This document shows positions 23,967-35,971 of a stretch of DNA of 64,000 nt, piece by piece. The stretch spans positions 100,305 to 164,304 of the forward strand of contig AZLU01000034.1 in the NCBI GenBank assembly GCA_002224055.1. The letters run 5' to 3'. How positions within the stretch are numbered: the first letter of the stretch is position 1; the number at the start of each line of letters is the position of its first letter. A program made the translations under genes and the position numbers. A model generated the notes under the pieces. That model did no database searches. It was not told where the DNA came from and saw nothing but the letters and a program-made list of their open reading frames with translations. Origin of the DNA: Pezizomycotina sp. ARF18 (lineage: Eukaryota; Ascomycota).

Positions 23967-25874
23967 ATGTCAGTCGTATCAATGTCGGTCGTATGCCAGT
24001 GGCAGGAACCGATTACGACTACCAGGGCGTTTTCCACGAAACGGCGACGCGACACACTTCCCGAACACAGGCATACTAGCGAAGAGTGGGAGCAAAGGAA
24101 ACAGAGGATTACGCAACTCTTCGAGGATCATGAGCTGGAGGATGTGGCTGCCATTATGGGGCAGGAGGGATTCGAAGCTAGGTAACTTTTTGCCGGACTT
24201 CCAAAATAACACCGGCTTTCTCGCTATTATGTCGGAGAAATATGCTTGGAGTACGCGCGTCGTACCGTTTGAGTTCCATGGTTGATAATTGATGTTGTTA
24301 CATTTAGTATCCCGCAGTATCGGAACCGATTGAAGAATTGGGGGCACTGGAAGTACCTCAAACTGACGGAAAAGCAATGGCTGTACATCGGACAAAAGCT
24401 CATGTCAAGGGAACGGGAGGAGAAGAAAACGGCGTTCAAGTTGAACGGCAAGAAAATCCCCTCCTCGAAGTTGGAGAAGGAACTGATCCAAAAACTCGAG
24501 CACGACAATTTTGACGGTAAGTCGATTGTGAACACAGAACTCAGCTGCTTTTGCAATAATGAAAGTGAAGTCCTGCAGCTGATATTCGGATAACATCTAG
24601 TCTCATCTCTACGGTCTGCAATGAGCTCGTGTGGCGATGTTTCAGTTTACACGACCAGCACTGCCAACGGCGTGACGATGGGAGATACAACGAGGGAGCG
24701 ACGGGTTGTAAACTTGCGCGGCCAGGAGCAGGTACAAGTATCGGAAACACATACACAATGTTCGACTTGTAACACATGCGGTAGTTATCACAATAAACTG
24801 CAAATTGCGGAATGGAACTTAAGGAACATCGAAGACTCCCTGCAAACAGCGTCCATACAAGTAGAGCGTCAACAGACTATTATGACCAAACAAGAAGTCG
24901 AGATAAAGATACTTACGGCGAGGTTAAACGAACTCGAGAGACAAGCTCAGCCGCAGAGTACGGTGCCGGCGATTCAAGACGCGGCCTATTATAATCAGTC
25001 GAGTAGAGTCAACGGCACGCCAGAAAATGATCTACAGTTGTATTCGGAGTTTAACCAGCGAGTAGACCAGTACCCCGCTGTGGCCCCTCATAACATTGCG
25101 GAAGGGAGCCTGTTACCGACACAATTTCAGCGGACACAGATATGACCGAGGTCATGCTAGAAATTGAGAAGACAATCAAGCAGTGGCAACCTGGAAATTT
25201 TCCAAGGGGGAAAAGAGTTAGCTGGGCAGCAGACGTCACCGACGTCCCTGCGCAGCCATCTTCCTACGAGAACGTTCCGAGCCCTCCGATAAACGATATT
25301 CCGAATCACACCAACTTTAGAGAATTCAACGACCAGAGTACACTCTATACTGCAAAACAGCGACGCACAGGCCCAGACTATTTTGCTAGAAGCATGGAGG
25401 CCATAGAAGCGCTAGACGAGTTTGGAATCGGCTTGGAGCAAGTCCGAGGTCGTATCAACGTCAAGCCAGACCCAAGTCACTTTCCCGACTCTTCAGAGAA
25501 ATCATTGCAGACTCTACTCTGGATAACCCCATCAATAGTCAATCTGTTCCTTCCCCAACGACATTGAAGAGACGACTTAAGGGGTCTGGCCGTACTAATC
25601 GTGCCAGTGACTCTCATTTAGTAGTAGGAGATCACAGCACACCTGACCTCAATTTGGGCGATTCGGATACAACTCTCGTGAACTCTTCGATAGCGTAGAG
25701 TCGCTAGCCTCAAGCGACGGCCACAAACACAAGCGACATTGCTCCGCGGTCTTCGATAGTTTGGAACGCGAACCAGAGGGTGGTAGCGCGAGCGACAGTG
25801 AAACCCTTTCCGTGAGCGATATTCTCGAAGCGAGGTTATGGAGCCAATCTGAACAACATAGAGTGCAATATTGA
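23967..25874 (+). CDS. Clr5-domain protein A
   Basis: The N terminus is a Clr5 domain, a Myb/SANT-like helical domain named after a fission yeast silencing factor: TSEEWEQRKQRITQLFEDHE and VAAIMGQEGFEAR. Intron 1 begins at a GTAACT donor after this Arg and intron 2 at GTAAGT after NFDG. Between them lies QYRNRLKNWGHWKYLKL and then TAFKLNGKKIPSSKLEKEL. Exon 3 starts with a Ser-rich YTTSTANGV block, followed by CSTCNTCGSYH and a coiled coil. Start codons at 23967 or 23982 are both possible; homologues favour the second. The frame changes near 25115, 25540 and 25685, and the last part contains the shared motif LSVSDILEARLW (25806-25841). It lacks the cysteine block of copies B and C. A nuclear, DNA- or chromatin-related role is inferred only from the Clr5 domain. 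Confidence 0.7.
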
Positions 25875-27381
25875 GCTCCCGGACATGATAACGCGCATTT
25901 CAGTTCCCGAGTTGTTTATGGATTGGTATTTTGCTACATATTTAGAAGTCACTAGTCAATACCCATTTCTGCCTTGATTCTCGAGCCTGTTTTCAAGTTG
26001 TTTTTCATGATACCTGCATGTTTTGTGATACTCCCTATCGCTTTGTCACTCATTCACCTTCGTTTTAAAATTCACCATCCCATTCATTAACATTCTGTTG
26101 ATACCCTTAGCACCAGGCGCTTTGAGGCCACAATATTTGATTTCTCATCCTAGGCAAGCATATCTAGTTCTCCAGGAGCTATACATCCTGTTTTTCAATC
26201 TCTATGCCTTACATCAATACCTCATTATAGTAATTACTACCTGTAGTTAATCAATAATTTATCCGAGCAATCTAGTACCTGTCCCGCGTTCTCGACCCCG
26301 GATTTTGGAGCTAGCTTTGTCGGACACGGGTCGCGGTGTTCAGGAGCAAGTCCGAAAGGTGGAGCTCCCGTGAGCCGGTATGAGAACTTTTGAGCGCGAT
26401 GTCAATAAGTCGTGTGTCAACTTGTGCGTTGCAACAGTTAAGAGAGGACCCCAGGATACAGACAAGTAGAAAGATTCATCTACGTATACTATGGCATATT
26501 CAACATTGAGCTCAGCCACCTTTCCCCAACAAACACCTATTTTACAAGAGGCTCCGTTCCAGCACTTTCAATTCGAACTAAAGTTTCATCAGAATTAGTG
26601 AAGAGAATTTCCACAAACTGAAGGAATTGTCCTTTGACTTTCCTTTCAAACTCAATTGCACAATATGGAGCGACCTGGTCTTCCGATAGAGTTGAGACCT
26701 GGACTGCACATTTTTAGATAGCCTCAACGCAGAATAATTGCTATTATTTATTGTACTTACTCTACTTTTATATATTCAAACCGTGCTCGGGTTCCCTTTC
26801 ACTGATTTTACGCGTAACGTGGCGATGGTCGTACGAGATTGAATTAATACGAGAAACGCGAGAAAAGATATGTAGTGGCTGGGGCCACGGCTACGTAATC
26901 GTCCACGAACCTCGACTTCAGAATACTAGATCGTTGCTTTAAATCGCAATTTAGAAGTTCCGAATGAAAAACTGAATAGGCGACTCCTCGGTGCTCCAAT
27001 TTGGAAGCTCCAAATACTTGCTTGATCGACTCGTCTTGGCCGGTTCAAGTTTTGTTGAAACACGCCGGCGGGGCCTCATCCAGCAGGGTGAATTGAAAGC
27101 CCTAGGCATCAACACACCGTGAAAACGCTCCCTGGGAAGAAACGTAAGTATCGTTGGGAATTTTATAGTCCTGTTAATGCTTAATTGAATTGTCATTGGC
27201 ATGAAAAGCAATCTTCTAGAAACCGAGAGTTTCATCGATATATAAATCTCATCGCTGGTTCCCACAGCACACATTGGTACTTTATTTGCATCTTGGATTA
27301 TCTGCGTGTATGGAAACACCGCGGCCATTCCTTTTATTTACAAATAAAACGAGGCGCTCTTTTACAAAAGCTGAATTCACA
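25875..27381. other. Intergenic, no gene recognised
   Basis: AT-rich spacer between the Clr5-A and cutinase genes. A frame at 26951-27328 on the minus strand has no recognisable content and lies just upstream of the cutinase gene. Confidence 0.4.
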
Positions 27382-28261
27382 ATGTTACCTCTCACGTTCG
27401 TTGCTGTTCTAGTCCTGTTGCTGCCGCTTTGCAGTGTATCCCCGCTCCCGGCGGCGGTAGCGCGAATGATGCCGGGACCGGCTCCAACCACAATTCCTTC
27501 ACACCGTGGCTACCCTACTATGGCGAGAACCGCGCCCTTCCTTTGCCAATAACGCTTCACTGCAACATCGAGCTCAACGCATCCGATCCCGGAATTTGGG
27601 CCAACGACCTTATGACCAAACCCTGTTCACCCTACATTCTTCTCTTCGCCAAAGGTTCAATAAATCCGGAAACATCGGTACGACAGTTGGGCCATGCCTC
27701 GCTCGTGACATCCAACGGGCGCGGCCGAACCAGTTCATGATACAGGGAGTCGATTTTAAGGGCTCACTCTCGGAATTTCTCTTCGGGGGAAGTAATAAAG
27801 GCGCAAAGGATATAGCAGATAAGATCTGGATCGCGAACAGGAAGTGCCCGGGCTCCGGAGTCATCCTGAGCGGGTACAGCCAAGGCGCGCAGATAATCCA
27901 CAAGGCGGTGGATAAATACCTTGAAAAAGAACTGCACCACGTCGTGAAAGCCATCGTGCTGTTCGGCGACCCGAAGAATGGACGGCGTTTCCGGGTACGC
28001 TGAATCAAAACGTCAAGTACTTCTGCCATAAAGGGGACCATTTTTGCAAGAGTAAGTGCATCTGAGCTATTCTGAGACCGCAATCTGAACACAGAAAAGA
28101 CAAGAGGACTCGAAAACTAATGATACATTTTGTTAGATCGTATATGGGACAGTCGGGAACATCACACGTACCGAGACGATACCGGTATCGCCGCGGACTA
28201 CATCGATTCCGTTCTTCCAGGGAGAGCTGAGCGGAAATGGGCATTGGGAAAACAGTTTTGA
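27382..28261 (+). CDS. Cutinase (alpha/beta hydrolase, carbohydrate esterase family 5)
   Basis: Cutinases are secreted serine esterases that cleave cutin polyesters. The start at 27382 opens a signal peptide (MLPLTFVAVLVLLLPL). The first core strand reads SPYILLFAKGS, then after a frame change GNIGTTVGP. The nucleophile motif is GYSQG at about 27875, in SGVILSGYSQGAQI, and KAIVLFGDPKN follows as in the family. The catalytic Asp is in KYFCHKGDHFC (about 28020-28050). After an intron (donor near 28050, acceptor near 28137) the His is in EHHTYRDDTG. The triad is therefore complete. The frame shifts near 27430, 27650 and 27980. The length of about 240 residues and the order of motifs match the family. 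Confidence 0.82.
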
Positions 28262-28625
28262 AGCACTGGAACTCAACCCTGTGAAACTTGAAATCCGTTA
28301 ATACGCCAATTCACAATTCACTAACGAACATCATGATTGGAAGAATATATTTCGTTTGATATGCAATTTTGTGTATATACATAGCTGAAGATAGCAATAA
28401 GTAATAATATATCTTTTGAAAGTACATTATGCCGCCTCCCGAGTCACATATTCGAATCGTTCATGAAAATTTGTTTTCTGAATCTATTACTAAAAGTCAT
28501 AAGTCGTGATCGTGAAGTCGTGCAAGCTTTCTTTTTCAATTTTATATTGAAAACCAATCGTTGTTTCGATATACTTGAAGGCAATCTGCATTACAACCTT
28601 GAACGTCGTACTGTAGGAAATTCAT
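28262..28625. other. Intergenic between convergent genes
   Basis: AT-rich spacer that should contain the 3' ends of the cutinase (+) and DUF3824 (-) transcripts. Nothing else is visible. Confidence 0.4.
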
Positions 28626-30923
28626 TTAGGCTACTTGGCTAACGTGGTCTGGATACACAACCGGTACCTGCCTACCATCAGGTCTGGTGGCGTATGCCGG
28701 GGTAGGAGCCGGGGCGACAGGCTGCAAGGGGACGACACCAGCAGGATAAGCCGGTACCACGGGAACTTGCCCCGGGCCGCGACCGCCACCATCGCCGCGT
28801 CCGGATACTGAGCGTACGCCACATTGGGGTCGTAGTAATTGGCATTCTCCCCCTCGCCACCCGCCATAAGCTGCTGCCGCTTCCTCTGCTTCCGCGTGCC
28901 ATCCGGCTTCCCGTCCTTCTTATCGACCGCGTCCACGTGCTCGCCGACCCTATTGTGCCGCTTCCTACAGTTCTCCTCGAAGCACACACGGTCTTTATGA
29001 TTTTGGTACGCTTTCTTGCCGTCGTCGTACATCTCCCACATTGCCAACGCGGCGAGTCCTAGGGCCGCGCCTTCCTTCATCTTAGCCTTTCGACGCTTGC
29101 GGTTAGCTGCTTGCTTACTCATCTCGCCTCAATCACCATTTCTCGGCGGAGCTTGTGGCTTCGCGACCTTCGTAGAGTTTTTGCGCGGCGCCGACGACAC
29201 CGAGAACCGCGAGGGCGGCGGTGACGATCTCGCGCTGCTTCTTCTTCTTGCGGCGCTTCGCGAGCTCGCCTTTGGGGAGGTTCGGGTCGTCGTCGCTTAG
29301 CTCGCTCATTTCCTTGACTCTCTCCCCGCCGTCACCTCGGGCGACTTCCTGGCCTTGGACTGGAGCGCCAGGTGCGGCAGCGTAGCCTGCGGGTGCTGCA
29401 ACGGCGACGGGCATTGCGTAATTATCGCCGCGGTATCCATCTCCGGGGTCACGGTCGTTATCGAAGCCGCGGCCGCCCTCGTACAAGCCCACCGTCCTGC
29501 GGCTCTGGCGACTCCGGCGTGAGCCATCCGAAGAGCGCGAGCGGACCGGTTCCTACGGTGGTATTCTTCGGCAGCACCACCGAGGCCGACGGCGCCAAGC
29601 AAGGCCGGAAAGCTATGGCTGCGCTGCCTATTCGGCTTCGGCCTGCCACGACGATCGCGCTCCCCACTAAAACTGCGATGCCGCGAACGGCTACGGCTGT
29701 GCTCATCGTAGAGTTTCTTGCCGGCGTACAACGCAGCACCGGTACCAACGAGCTTGGCCATAGAAGAACCTCCATGGCTTTCTCTCTTCGCTCGCCCTGG
29801 TGCGCGCCGCGCGAGACGGACCTGGCTTCCTTCTGACTCCCTTCGAGAACGCGCTGGCTGACGAGACCCCGATGATAGACTCGAGCATGTGTTTCCTCTT
29901 CTCGTCGGTGACCTTGCGCTTGTCGAGCATCATCTCGAGCGCACCGGATGCGACGGCGGCCTCGACGATGCGGCGGATACCTTGCTCTCCCGCCATGCCA
30001 CCAGGAAGTTTCCTGCTGCGAAACGCCTGGACTGCTGCCGTCACTAGCGCCGCTTTTGCCGCCTGCTCACGCTGTTTTCGAGTGAGCTCCTCCTCGCTCA
30101 TGTACCGGCTGCGAGAGCCACGGCGACTATGACGGCTGTGACGGCTGTGGTCCGAGTCGTATTCGGAGTCGCTGTATCCATGCCTACTACGTGAGCGGAG
30201 CGTGAAAGAGAGTGACGTCGTCGTTCCTTCTTATGTTCCTGTGCTCGTGTTCCGCGACCGCCGCACCCGCACCAATTATAGCGGCTTCCTCAAGATGTTT
30301 ATCGTGCTTATCCTTACGTCTCGACCTAGATCTGGATTTCGACCATGAACTCGCACGGCTACTCGCATCCGTCGTATCATCATAGTCCGACCGCCGTCCG
30401 CGGCTCATGCTTCGTCTCCGCTTCCTTTCATCGTGCTTATGTTTAATTTCGGCGGCGGCACCCGCAAGACTAATCTTCGCGAACGCTCTACTGAGGCTAT
30501 TCCCCCTCTTATGTCGCGGTCGGGATGAGTCTGAGTAATCCGAATCGGACTCGTATACATCCCGCCTAGACCTCCGATCACCCGCACTGGAGATGCTATC
30601 CCCAGGGTATACAGCCTGCGGCGGCGGCATGTATGTTTCCTCCGTCTCTACTACCTCCTTCTCGACGGGGCCTTCTGATGCTCCACGGCTTACGCTCCGG
30701 CGGCGGAGCTTGTGTTTACGGATACGGCGGTGTTTGTTGTTCGGATCGCGGGTCTCCGTGACCGTTTCTTCGACCATCTTGCCCGTAGCGGGGTCTATGT
30801 ACTGCTTGGTGTATGTGTTATCGATGATGGGGAGGACGTATCGGAGAAGGATGAAATTGTAGATTCAGGAGGCGTGTGATCTTGGACCGGGTCGCTGCGG
30901 CTGAAGAGGCGATGTCTGCCCAT
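28626..30923 (-). CDS. DUF3824-domain protein, Arg/Ser- and Lys-rich
   Basis: Start at 30923 (MGRHRLFSRSDPVQDH), then after a one-base shift YNFILLRYVLPIIDNTYTKQ and the basic block KHRRIRKHKLRRRSVSRG. The body alternates RS/KR-rich stretches with short Ala/Gly-rich hydrophobic segments (ISLAGAAAEIKHKH; AAIIGAGAAVAEHEH; MAKLVGTGAALYAGKKLYD; TAALAVLGVVGAAQKLYEG; AALGLAALAMWEMYDD). This repeated layout of basic helix plus small-residue helix is that of DUF3824 proteins. The C terminus is Pro/Val-rich (VPVVPAYPAGVVPLQPVAP). Frame changes occur near 30865, 30215, 29780, 29500, 29135 and 28770. The role is unknown; the RS-like composition suggests RNA or membrane contacts, but that is speculative. 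Confidence 0.62.
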
Positions 30924-32158
30924 GATGCTGATGTTCTAGCAAGGATGGTTAAGACCGAATTCTCCTAAGTACGCCATAAGATAACTAAGGGGGTTTACAA
31001 GATTCTTAAGTAAATGAGTTTCTTGGTATACCGTGGACTTTGAGGCGAAAATCTAATCGTTAATTTGTCGTGATAATTTGTGAGATATTCGTTTCATCAA
31101 TATATTGTAGCAAAATCGTGCCGAAAAAATATTACAGGAATAAAATCAAAAGTCAGTGAAGACAGGGAGATCCTCAAGGGCTTATTATCGATATATACCT
31201 CGCTATATAATATACCTAACCTGATTAAACCTTCTTAATATTAACCCTCCATGCCCTCCATTTCATGCCCTCCGTTCTATAGTCTACACATATACCAAGA
31301 CGTCAGTAATGCAGGGCTCTTTTGGGGGTCGATGCCCTGTTTCTAGTCGCTTTCTTTTACCGTACGTCGCGAAAGGCTGATGAAATCGTGCTAGCGGAAA
31401 GCGAAAGAGCTTGGCATACTTGGATAGGATCAGTGGTCCGTGTGTGGCGTCACGATTGGGCTGGTTTGCGATACATTCTCCCCTGCTGCCTGACGTCATG
31501 GCCAACATCAGGATCGCGAGAAATATCGAAACAGACCGGAATCGACGTCAGAATGAATAATCAGGTTGAGCTCCAACACTCTTCCTTTTACGCGGGTGGC
31601 GATCGTTTCTAAGACCGGTACGGAATTATACTGGGAGGGGTTAAGATTGCTAGGTATTAGTTCGATGCTAATGGTTCGGTGGATTCAGAGCTATCCAGTC
31701 AACCAGTATATCCATAAGTCTAACACCGTAGATAGGGATTTTAGAGTTTGTTATAGTTGGTTCGAGTTCATACCATGGAGCTTTTATTAGAGTTATGAAA
31801 TGTACCTAAATTGAAAGACACATACGTGTTGGAGGGGATCAAAAGAATCCTATAAATGCGTTGTGCCACTCTGAAGTCCAATGCACGAGTGTCAAAGGGT
31901 TCATGAACTGGAACCGTAAAAACGGGTAAATATAGCGGGATCCAACTACCCTGTATATTCAATCTCCAATATTTTAGTCTTCTATCAGAATGTATTGAAA
32001 GCCGACTGAGAATTCAATGGAAGAAGTCCCGGGGAAGCATGAACGGTGGGCAATATGGGTTTCTCCCATGAGAGAAATCGCTTTCACCGTTTTCTAAGCA
32101 AACGAAACTGCAGCCATACTAGTATTATCATTAAATGTCGCATTTGGTGAACAGATAT
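30924..32158. other. Intergenic, no gene recognised
   Basis: A TA-rich spacer of about 1.2 kb between two minus-strand genes. Short frames on the plus strand (31322-31612, 31566-31790) show no motif. Confidence 0.4.
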
Positions 32159-33294
32159 CTAATAATGAAACTTTTCCCATAGCCGTTTACGGACCGATGC
32201 CCCATTCTTCCCCTCACCTTCGTGTTCCGACTTCTGTTCGATCTCCCGACTAACCCTAACGCCTGCCATACCAGATGGTCCCTCCCCACGTCCCCCGGTC
32301 TCCTCATCCCCCTTTCCTCCGTGTTTAACAAAGAACGCCGCCATCCTAACACCATCCTCATCATCCTCCTTATCGCTCTCCTCCAACTCCTGTATCCAAT
32401 TCCCACTCCGATACCCGTCTTCTTACTCCACCCAAACGTCCCCCATTCCTCCCTCTCCGCCTTCGCTTCCCGCTTCGTATTATAGTAATGCCGAAAGCTC
32501 TTCGCGACCCATTTTACGCATGGAAAGCACGCCACTGCGATCGCGGCCGTTATTTCAGCGGCGGACCATACGCCGACCGGCGGTAATGATATACTTTTTA
32601 TGCTGGTAATCGCCCGACCGATCGCACAAATGATACTTAATATTCCAAACGACATAACCAAGGCTACAAACAATTGCTTTCGCCGCGATAGCTGTAATAC
32701 TCGTAAGAAGAGGAGTGGAAGGAGTAGTAATCCCACGTCGGAGGAGATATGTAAGATCAACGTAGCGTAAAAAATTCCTGAATTCCGGCACTGCGCGATT
32801 GTTACATTGTCGTGATTCCGATCGATATTGGCGGTACCCGAGAACAGCCGACCGTATTCAGAAATATTATCGCGACCCAGCCGCAAGCCGTAAACACAGC
32901 CAACATATCCAGCGCCCTTCGCAGCTTCAGCATCTCCCCGGTAGTAAATAGTAGAAGTAAATACGAGCGCCGCCTTAACGCAGTAGACCGAGGTGTAGTC
33001 TAACGTTAAGGTGTCGTGTAGTAATCGGGGGAAATATCGTTGGGTGGATGGATGGAGGGTCAGTCGAGAGTCCAGTTTGTCACCCCAGACGCCGCGGGCC
33101 AGCATGACGGTATCAAGAGCACATACTGTGACGAATAGTCCGTACGAGACGAAGATGAAAAGGTCGGAGAGATTGGCACGGCATTGCAGCCATAGCCTCA
33201 CGTATAGTCGGGCTGCTACTAGCAATAAAGAGAGGCCGACGAAGCACCATTGAAGGATTAGACCGGTATTTGCAGCGATGGCCATGATCTTCAA
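32159..33294 (-). CDS. Fungal rhodopsin-like integral membrane protein
   Basis: A second member of the fungal rhodopsin-like family. The start is 33294 (or 33285). The first helices read LILQWCFVGLSLLLVAARLY and LFIFVSYGLFVTVC. The late part has ISSDVGLLLLPLLFLRVLQL and FGILSIICAIGRAI, both typical, followed by a polar tail. An uninterrupted frame of 387 codons exists, but its middle (about 32990-32830) reads as a hydrophilic, non-family sequence. The other frame there reads MLKLRRALDMLAVFTACGWV, AIIFLNTVGC and RVPPISI, exactly what the family has before its C-x-P loop. Two compensating indels therefore seem hidden in this frame. The C-terminal tail is more natural in a frame ending at 32159 (EESDKEDDEDG) than in the one ending at 32131. 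Confidence 0.7.
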
Positions 33295-33586
33295 TCGTGA
33301 AGAACAGAATGAAAAAATAAAATCACTTGCTTCCAGCGCAAAATAATAATACGGAATAAAATAAGAAAGGAGAGGTGGAGAACTTGGTTTTGAGAAAACG
33401 GAAAACTCAGGGTTTTGAGAAAAGCTAGACGTAAAGGAGTTTTATTTATATAATGAGGGAATGCTACCGATGATGCCGCAAAAGATCTTCGACACGCCAA
33501 CGGCTTCTTTTTTCAATGTTTTCGTGGGACTACGCTTCGCAGGCTTCGAGATCAACAAGCCTCCGAGTCGACAAGATACAATAAGA

Positions 33587-33976
33587 TCAAGAGCGTAAAA
33601 GTAAGACGTTCATGGGTATTAATATTCTCTCTAGCTCCTTCCAGTACCGCGGTGTAAGTAAGTATGAGATCTCGGATACTCGATCGTATGGCTTCTCCTG
33701 TCCCTTGCGCAATCGTGGTCGCAGACGATCACCAGAGATTTGTTCTCTAGGCACGGAGCAAAAATAAGAATCAAAAGTTGAAGGGAAACGTTGATCGGGA
33801 TCTTCAAGATTCATCTTGCAAAAGAATCTATAAAAAAGAAACATCTCCCAGGCTTGACCTTCTTTGGAGCTACGGATCTTTCGCGGCGTTGTACTCAGGT
33901 CCCAAACGCAGAACGAGAGCTCGTCCGCCGGTTCAGGTTCGTATCGTAATGCTCCTAAAGTTGAGTAACGGGCCAA
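33587..33976 (-). CDS. Hypothetical protein, unrecognised
   Basis: A 129-codon frame (MARYSTLGALRYEPEPADEL at its start, RYWKELERILIPMN near its end) with balanced, protein-like composition and several Trp and Tyr residues. No family is recognisable, and no introns or neighbours support or contradict it. It lies upstream of the rhodopsin-like gene on the same strand. It may be a chance frame. Confidence 0.28.
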   Translation of the reverse strand: MARYSTLGALRYEPEPADELSFCVWDLSTTPRKIRSSKEGQAWEMFLFYRFFCKMNLEDPDQRFPSTFDSYFCSVPREQISGDRLRPRLRKGQEKPYDRVSEISYLLTPRYWKELERILIPMNVLLLRS

Positions 33977-34698
33977 GTCTCAATAATAGCATCATCTCTA
34001 CCAGGATGAAACACGCTTTGCGGACACGCACGTAAGTAATCTTTAAGAGTCACTTAGCCGTGCAGGGAAGTTTTCTCGGACAATCGCAATCGATCAGCAG
34101 AAGGAGTAAGGTAAGATACTGAGAGATGTTTCTCTGCATATTAGAGTATCTGACGAATACCTTCCAACATCTGCCGTGAGATCGCTTGTATGCAAAATGC
34201 GAAATTGGAACACAATCATGAGAGGAGAATGAAAAAAAAAAAAAAAAAAAAAAAAACAGGTTTTCTCCTGCCAGCCTTTCGAAACGTAGCTTCAGTAAGG
34301 GCATATTGGTATAATCGCATTGTCTTCCACTACCTGCTTGAATTGATGGCACGATTAGATATCAAATTAGATATATATACGAGAAAATGCAAACAGGCGT
34401 TGAGTAGATGTCCTCTTGAGTTGTAAACGAGCGTATTGACGTCATGTCCTTTGGACTCAAGAGTAGCCGAGAGGATGATTCTCAACAGCTGCTGAAACGT
34501 TTTTCCACCAATCATATTCATTCTTACTTTCTTATACCATAGATACTTATTAAATAGATTAAACCGTTGTCTATCATAGGCGTATACCTGGATGTGCTTG
34601 AAACAAGTACAATTCTCCTGATTATAATACAACCTATGCTATCAACATTAGCTAGATAATCTTATAAGCGAGCTCCTGAGAGAACAGGGCTTTTAAGT
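33977..34698. other. Intergenic with poly-A tract
   Basis: An A25 run lies at 34232-34256 within AT-rich DNA. There is no supported coding sequence. Confidence 0.4.
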
Positions 34699-35835
34699 TC
34701 AAAGTCTGTGGCGTTTTAAGCACGTAGGGTCATGTTTCTTTGTCTTCCCGTGCTCTTGCCTGCCACTATTGCCCTGCTGATTATGGGACTTTCCCTTCTT
34801 CTGTAGGACTGGTTCTAGCTCGTTATCTTCATCAGGATCTTTGATTCTCTTGCTATTCAGTTCCTGATTCGGGACCGCGTTTTCAGGCGAGGCGTCCTTA
34901 TGCCTGTGACGAGCTTGCGCTCGCTTCTCCCGGTAACGTTCGATATCTACGAGTATACCATAGCTTGGGTCTTCGGAATGCCATAATCGATCGTGCCAGA
35001 GGAAATTATTATTGTCGGCTGCGGGAAAATCGGTGGATAGTTCCCTTGAACCTTGGAAGGATCCTCCATCTCATCTTGAACTTGCCGTGGTCCCAGATTG
35101 ATATCCTCTGTGTCTTCCTCAACGAGCCTACCGGGTAGCTCGAGGTTCCGCTGGGTTGCGGCGGAAACTTAGCTCATTGTTATATCTTTCTCGCTCAATT
35201 CCATCCATGTCGTCGAGATCTGGCTGTGCGGCGGGTCTATTACGAGTGACTTCTTGCGCATCGTCAAAGAGACCGTTGTTTGGCCGTATATCTCCCACTG
35301 TATGTTCGGATACGCCGTCATCGTTGTTGCTTTCTACCTCAGCTACGTCCGGTTCGGCCATAGACTTTCAAGATCATCGGCATCATCGGGTATAGGGTGA
35401 ATAGGATCGTCTTCGCCCATCTCTGGCACCGGAGCCTCCTCGAAACCATCGAGAACGTCCGGGGTCGGGGATCACCGCCCGGTATCACGTAGTCCACCTC
35501 CCTCTGTTGATATATATGTCTCATCTCGATGGGTATGCCCTTGCGGAAAACGGGGGTCTTGCTCGATCGTCCTTACGCCAGACGTGCGGCCATTCCTCAT
35601 CGTTTTCCGGCTCTTCGAAATCGAACCGGGAGTCGTAGTCTGGATTATTTGTGATCTCTAGCTCGAATCTCTTTAAAGCTGCTGTTCTTTCCCACCAAGG
35701 GTCGTACACGTGGTTGAGTTGATCCAGGCTGGTTGTAAGTGCGATCGGGAAGCAATTATTGTTTCCATTCCAGTCCATCTTCTGATTTTTCCCGCCTTTA
35801 TTTTCCATCTTGCAGAATCTAGCAAGCTTAGCCAT
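34699..35835 (-). CDS. Acidic, Trp-containing hydrophilic protein, unrecognised
   Basis: The start at 35835 gives MAKLARFCKMENKGGKNQKM (or an internal Met at MDWNGNNNCFPIAL). The sequence then reads VYDPWWERTAALKRFELEI and ENDEEWPHVWRKDD, and, near the C terminus, FLWHDRLWHSEDPSYGILVD then IERYREKRAQARHRHK. The two Trp-rich stretches look like diverged copies of one unit. The middle is very acidic (PIPDDADDLESL, DLDDMDGIERERYNN). The tail is Lys-rich and polar, ending at 34699. The frame changes near 35540, 35470, 35365 and 35030. I recognise no family. It is transcribed in the same direction as Clr5-B, 137 bases downstream of it, which may mean functional linkage or just crowding. Confidence 0.42.
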
Positions 35836-35971
35836 TTCATCAACCGCGATTCTGCTCGTGAAAACCCCTTTATTATGCCTTTGAAACCTATTAAGCTACT
35901 ACTTTTGTTCCTCTATGTACAAGTGAAGGCTTGTGCGAATGTTATTTACAATCATAGATTATGCCAAACTT

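Noticed and set aside
26270-26400. GC-richer patch with short inverted words (gagctcccgtgagccgg)
   Set aside because: No stable tRNA or snoRNA fold with the required boxes can be drawn by eye.
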